A stretch of 64,000 nt of DNA. Origin: Candidatus Scybalocola faecigallinarum. GTDB lineage: Bacteria; Bacillota; Clostridia; Lachnospirales; Lachnospiraceae. The notes under the pieces were generated by a model, which saw only the letters and a list, made by a program, of their open reading frames with translations, was not told the DNA's origin and did not search any database. The position numbers and the translations under genes are program-made. Within the stretch, counting starts at the first letter, position 1; each line of letters begins with the position of its first letter. This document shows, one piece after another, positions 63,955 to 64,000 of the stretch. The DNA is taken from contig DVIT01000044.1 of assembly GCA_018711005.1 (NCBI GenBank), positions 38,836 to 102,835 of the forward strand, written 5' to 3'.

Positions 63955-64000
63955 TGAAGCAGTCACCCCACCCACATAAGCAGTCTTAGCCCCGTAAGGG

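Overview
The window looks like a chromosomal segment of an endospore-forming, anaerobic, low-to-mid GC Gram-positive bacterium, most likely a Lachnospiraceae-type Clostridium. Support: sporulation genes (alpha/beta-type SASP, YlbJ, GerW/YtfJ, YtfI), Bacillus/Clostridium synteny blocks (tmcAL-ylbJ-coaD-rsmD-recG-fakA-asp23-rpmB), strong AAGGAGG ribosome sites with GTG/TTG starts, acetate kinase, a 2-hydroxyacyl-CoA dehydratase activase-type protein and strict-anaerobe style iron uptake (Feo). No rRNA, tRNA, CRISPR array, prophage or complete insertion sequence was seen.

Layout. 1-10.4 kb: housekeeping (ackA end, tmcAL, ylbJ, coaD, rsmD, a SASP gene with a duplicated leader, recG, fakA, asp23, rpmB). 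10.4-16.9 kb: a leftward run with an FHA protein, a tiny membrane protein, GerW/YtfJ, YtfI, two unknown proteins, a rhomboid-like membrane protein and a LysM protein. 17-21.3 kb: a 1410-residue dehydratase activase-like protein whose ribosome site and start codon are separated by a hairpin. 21.5-28.6 kb: metallophosphoesterase and the complete F1Fo ATP synthase operon (atpBEFHAGDC). 28.8-31.0 kb: LysR regulator and serS. 31.1-39.3 kb: a five-gene dlt-like operon that carries an extra PLP decarboxylase, divergent from a two-component system. 39.3-52.0 kb: a metal/iron region (DUF2325, flavodoxin, DUF3793, an unusual P1B ATPase, two ABC half-transporters, YgbA-like, YbaN, Fur-like, feoB, feoA x2), interrupted by a decayed DUF3791/DUF3990 insertion. 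52.2-59.4 kb: HipA-like kinase, MBL hydrolase, acetyltransferase, preQ1 riboswitch with a queuine-salvage pair, and three small oxidoreductases. 59.4-64 kb: a sugar locus with GNAT, GH36 alpha-galactosidase, and a LacI regulator flanking a deletion scar that fuses a solute-binding protein to the end of a GH65 phosphorylase.

Most interesting. (i) The dlt-like operon encodes an adenylation enzyme, a carrier protein, an MBOAT acyltransferase, an SGNH protein and a fold-III PLP decarboxylase. Together they look like a pathway that loads an amino acid on a carrier, possibly decarboxylates it there, and transfers it to a cell-surface polymer. Its promoter and that of the divergent two-component system each carry CTTAA-N5-CTTAA placed exactly 33 bases before the -10 box, which argues for joint control by that response regulator. 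(ii) A TTAGT-N4/5-ACTAA palindrome recurs at the promoters of feoA, feoB and the DUF3793-flavodoxin-DUF2325 operon, defining a probable DtxR-type iron regulon; feoA also has a 7-1-7 Fur-type box. (iii) A preQ1 riboswitch controls an ECF substrate-binding membrane protein and a radical SAM enzyme that resemble the queuine salvage genes QrtT and QueL.
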